A DNA stretch of 64,000 nucleotides from Bacillus sp. FJAT-42376 (GTDB lineage: Bacteria; Bacillota; Bacilli; Bacillales; Bacillaceae), in the NCBI RefSeq assembly GCF_003816055.1, contig NZ_CP033906.1, positions 1,736,001 to 1,800,000 of the forward strand, given 5' to 3'. Positions within the stretch are counted from its first letter, which is position 1; each line of letters starts with the position of its first letter. Shown here in pieces: positions 61,500 to 64,000 of this stretch. The notes beneath the pieces were generated by a model, which saw only the letters and a program-made list of their open reading frames with translations, was not told the DNA's origin and did not search any database. The position numbers and the translations under genes are program-made.

Positions 61500-61800
61500 T
61501 TCACTTAAAACGAGACTGGGACATAAGTATTTCAGATAATGAAAAACCCGAAAGATCAGGTGGATTTAAGTAACTCATTCCTGTAATCGTTCGGGTTTTT
61601 ATTTGGTTTAAGAAGAGTTTATTCTTCCTAAGAATCGTATCCCGTAGTGGAATGGAGCGGAAGCCACTCAACTCCTGCGGGAAGTAGAGGACGCTTAAGA
61701 CCCCGCAGGCGCAGCCGAGGAGGCTTAAGCCTTCCTCCCCGCGGAAAGGGAGTGGCTGCAGCGCAATGGAACGAACTTGTTTCTTCAGTATAACTCATTC
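61500..61800. repeat. Dispersed repeat copy, same family as the IS target
   Basis: 'GAGACTGGGACATAAGTAT' start, AAACCCGAAAGATCA/CGTTCGGGTTT hairpin (about 61547-61600), then 'ACTCCTGCGGGAAGTAGAGG', 'CGCAGCCGAGGAGGCTTAAG' and 'CCTCCCCGCGGAAAGG'. Orientation as the copy at 52545. It shows the uninterrupted GCCGAG-GAGGCT target. Confidence 0.85.
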
Positions 61801-61894
61801 GTAAGAAACAAAGTTTAGCAAAAATCACTTAGACATTGTTCGTCTTTGAGAATAGTTGTTTCAGCTATTTCCCAGCCTTTTTTCTTGAAAATTT

Positions 61895-62040
61895 GAGTCA
61901 GGCTAATTGAAGCGGAAGGGCGGCACTCCTGCGGGAGCAGCGGGACAGGTGAGACCCCACAGGCGCTTGCGCCGCGGAGGCTCACCGCCCGCCCCTGGAT
62001 GAGGGAGTCCTGCAGCGGAAATCTGCCCAAACAAATCTAA
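61895..62040. repeat. Dispersed repeat of the second family
   Basis: 'GGCGGCACTCCTGCGGGAGC' and 'AGCGGGACAGGTGAGACCCC' with 'GCGGAGGCTCACCGCCCGCC' match the core of the repeat at 45030 in reverse. No gene. Confidence 0.7.
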
Positions 62041-62265
62041 GTTAAATAGCAAGTGCGACATCTTAGAATACTTTCTGGACAGCCCGTTTTTTAGTTATAT
62101 TTCCTTACAAAAAATACTAAATTATAAGAATTTTGTCATTTTAAGAAGGAAATTAGGAAGTTAAATGGAATTATAATTACACAAGTCAGAATATTCCTAT
62201 TTTAAGGGAGCAGCAGGCTTAAAACCTGAGCCGCATACATACAGCATATAAAAGGGGGGACAGGG

Positions 62266-62994
62266 TTGATTTCATTTCGTCATGTAAATAAGCATTTTGG
62301 AGATTTTCAGGTTCTGACCGACATCAATCTTGAAGTGGCTGAAGGAGAGGTCGTGGTTGTAGTTGGACCCTCTGGATCAGGCAAAAGCACCATGCTCCGG
62401 TGCATTAACCGGCTGGAAACGATAACGGATGGGGAACTGGTGGTCAATAAAGAAGCCATTCACGATTCAAAGGTCAATATCAACGATTTACGGAAAAACA
62501 TAGGGATGGTGTTTCAGCACTTTAATCTGTACCCGCACAGGACTGTAATGGAAAACATTACACTTGCTCCGAAAAAAGCGCTGAAAGTTTCAGATGAAGA
62601 AGCCAGGAAAACAGCGATGTACTATCTCGAAAAAGTAGGGATTCCCGATAAGGCGGATGTGTTCCCATCCCAGCTTTCAGGGGGACAGCAGCAGCGTGTG
62701 GCCATTGCCAGAGGGCTTGCCATGAAACCGAATATTATGCTCTTTGATGAACCAACGTCAGCGCTTGATCCGGAAATGATCGGAGAGGTGCTGGATGTCA
62801 TGAAGACGCTCGCACGTGATGGGATGACGATGGTCGTGGTGACCCATGAAATGGGGTTTGCCCGTGAAGTGGCAAACCGGATTATCTTTATGGACCAGGG
62901 CAGAATCCTTGTAGACAGCAAACCGGATGAATTTTTCACAAACCCGAAGGAAGACCGGGCAAAAGTATTTTTAAGCCGTGTATTAAATCATTAA
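62266..62994 (+). CDS. glnQ: GlnQ, polar amino acid ABC ATPase
   Basis: 242 residues from TTG 62266, with GGGGGGACAGGG upstream. Walker A '[14 protein letters not shown]', signature '[15 protein letters not shown]', Walker B '[13 protein letters not shown]' and the H-loop 'VVTHEMGF' are intact. It powers glutamine or similar uptake with GlnH and the permease downstream. The order glnQ-glnH-glnM matches B. subtilis. Confidence 0.88.
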   Translation: MISFRHVNKHFGDFQVLTDINLEVAEGEVVVVVGPSGSGKSTMLRCINRLETITDGELVVNKEAIHDSKVNINDLRKNIGMVFQHFNLYPHRTVMENITLAPKKALKVSDEEARKTAMYYLEKVGIPDKADVFPSQLSGGQQQRVAIARGLAMKPNIMLFDEPTSALDPEMIGEVLDVMKTLARDGMTMVVVTHEMGFAREVANRIIFMDQGRILVDSKPDEFFTNPKEDRAKVFLSRVLNH

Positions 62995-63016
62995 AAGATA
63001 TAAGGGGGAAACAGAA

Positions 63017-63820
63017 ATGAAAAAGCAATTGAGATGGTTGTTCAGCGCTTTCCTGATCCTGATCCTTGCCGTGGCAGCAGGGTGCGGCAGCAGCGGATCA
63101 TCAGGATCGGAAAAGAAAAACACATTGGAAGCGATTAAAGACCGGGGGAAACTGGTTGTCGGGGTTAAATATGATACGAACCTTTTCGGCTATAAAGATC
63201 CTGCAAGCGGTAAAGTCGAAGGCTTCGATATCGATATAGCGAAGGCTCTTGCGAAAAAAATCCTGGGCGATGAAAAGAAAATTGAATTAAAAGAGGTCAC
63301 ATCCAAAACGCGTGTGCAAATGCTCCAAAATGGAGATATCGACGCGATTATTGCAACCATGACGATTACGGAGGAGCGCAAAAAAGAAGTGAATTTCTCC
63401 GACGTTTACTTTGAAGCAGGCCAGTCTCTTCTTGTGAAAAAGGGAAGCGACATTAAAAGCGTGGAAGATTTGAAAGGCAAAAAGGTATTGGCTGTTAAAG
63501 GTTCAACATCTGTTGCGAACGTGAAGGAAAAAGCACCTGAAGCGGAGGTTCTTGAATTTGAGAACTATGCAGAAGCCTTTACCGCTCTCAAATCAGGGCA
63601 GGGGGATGCGCTGACAACTGACAACTCCATTCTTTATGGGATGGCAGCACAGGATTCCAATTATGAATTAACAGGAGAACCGTTTACAGATGAGCCGTAC
63701 GGAATTGCCATCGTAAAAGGTGATGACGAGTTCACTACTTACGTTAACGACTTCCTTAAAGAGCTGAAGGACAGTGGCGAGTACGACAAAATTAAACAAA
63801 AATGGATCAAGGAAGAATAG
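63017..63820 (+). CDS. glnH: GlnH, glutamine-binding lipoprotein
   Basis: 267 residues from ATG 63017 (AAGGGGG). Lipobox 'AAGC' (Cys23) after a hydrophobic signal. The family 3 binding domain includes 'RGKLVVGVKYDTNLFGYKDP', 'VEGFDIDIAKALAKKILGD' and 'DIDAIIATMTITEERKKEV'. Glutamine is the likely ligand by similarity to B. subtilis GlnH, but glutamate or others are possible. Confidence 0.87.
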   Translation: MKKQLRWLFSAFLILILAVAAGCGSSGSSGSEKKNTLEAIKDRGKLVVGVKYDTNLFGYKDPASGKVEGFDIDIAKALAKKILGDEKKIELKEVTSKTRVQMLQNGDIDAIIATMTITEERKKEVNFSDVYFEAGQSLLVKKGSDIKSVEDLKGKKVLAVKGSTSVANVKEKAPEAEVLEFENYAEAFTALKSGQGDALTTDNSILYGMAAQDSNYELTGEPFTDEPYGIAIVKGDDEFTTYVNDFLKELKDSGEYDKIKQKWIKEE

Positions 63821-63881
63821 AAGCAAAAAGGAGATGGGTGGGCTTCCTGCTCATCTCGTCTTTGCTTGAAAGGAGACCCGT

Positions 63882-64000
63882 ATGCTTGACTTTACCATTC
63901 TGACAGATAATCTGGATGTTTTTCTGCAAGGCTTCGGGAACACCGTAAAGACAAGCGTGATTGCCCTCATCGGCAGTTTTATCCTCGGCATTATCATTGC
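63882..64000 (+). CDS. glnM: GlnM-type permease, N-terminal part cut by window edge
   Basis: Starts at ATG 63882 with AAAGGAG seven bases upstream and stays open for 39 codons to the edge. 'LDVFLQGFGNTVKTSVIALI' is the usual beginning of a polar amino acid permease (HisM/GlnP class). It continues the glnQ-glnH unit. Confidence 0.83.
   Translation, partial: MLDFTILTDNLDVFLQGFGNTVKTSVIALIGSFILGIII

Overview
The window looks like a chromosomal segment of a Bacillaceae bacterium (Bacillus in the broad sense). The signs are strong GGAGG ribosome sites with many GTG/TTG starts, an intact yjcH-metI-metC neighbourhood, DUF4183 proteins, Abh, OpuC, Ggt, YmfJ/DUF3243 and glnQHM, plus S-box, cre, LexA and GalR/LacI-type control sites. 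No phage or plasmid backbone is visible. The mobile or repetitive DNA consists of one IS110/IS1111-type element, several families of dispersed GC-rich repeats, and two unusual helically phased tandem arrays.

Layout. 1-3.8 kb: a partial YjcH-type esterase, a cluster of dispersed repeats, then a SAM riboswitch controlling metI-metC. 3.8-9.4 kb: a zinc-ribbon miniprotein, two DUF4183 proteins, a MerR regulator with a coupled 46-residue membrane peptide facing a CPBP protease gene across a 19-bp-spacer promoter, an MFS exporter and a FrnE-like DsbA protein. 9.4-14.5 kb: tRNA-Val, a flavin monooxygenase, a DUF202 protein and a secreted M14 carboxypeptidase with its own SAM riboswitch. 14.5-16.6 kb: decayed genes and two GNATs, one fused to pentapeptide repeats.

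16.6-27.3 kb: the 4-hydroxyphenylacetate (homoprotocatechuate) catabolic operon (DapA-type lyase, hpaE, hpaB, hpaD, hpaG1, hpaG2, hpaF). It is controlled by a divergent LysR regulator, with a symmetric T-N11-A box and a perfect cre site. An acetamidase/formamidase-family gene and an APC permease follow. 27.4-37.8 kb: assorted enzymes and exporters, including an MFS drug pump behind a leader that looks like a uORF attenuator, and an ArsR-linked pair of YdcZ half-transporters.

38-47 kb: a diguanylate cyclase, a frameshifted gene, a ~102-bp tandem array, then a carbohydrate locus (LacI regulator, glycogen-debranching-like glycosidase, binding protein and two permeases) with three matching operators. 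47-52.5 kb: CBO0543 protein, Ggt, a 21-bp tandem array, a secreted alpha/beta hydrolase and a methyltransferase. 52.5-54.6 kb: an IS1111-type element inserted cleanly in a dispersed repeat. Its 3' noncoding part holds a stem-loop whose loop matches the target across the junction, a candidate seekRNA/bridge RNA. 54.6-64 kb: opuCA-CB-CC-CD with a SigB-like promoter, abh, tRNA-Arg, a YdjM-type gene behind a LexA box, lipoproteins, more repeats, and glnQ-glnH-glnM cut by the window end.
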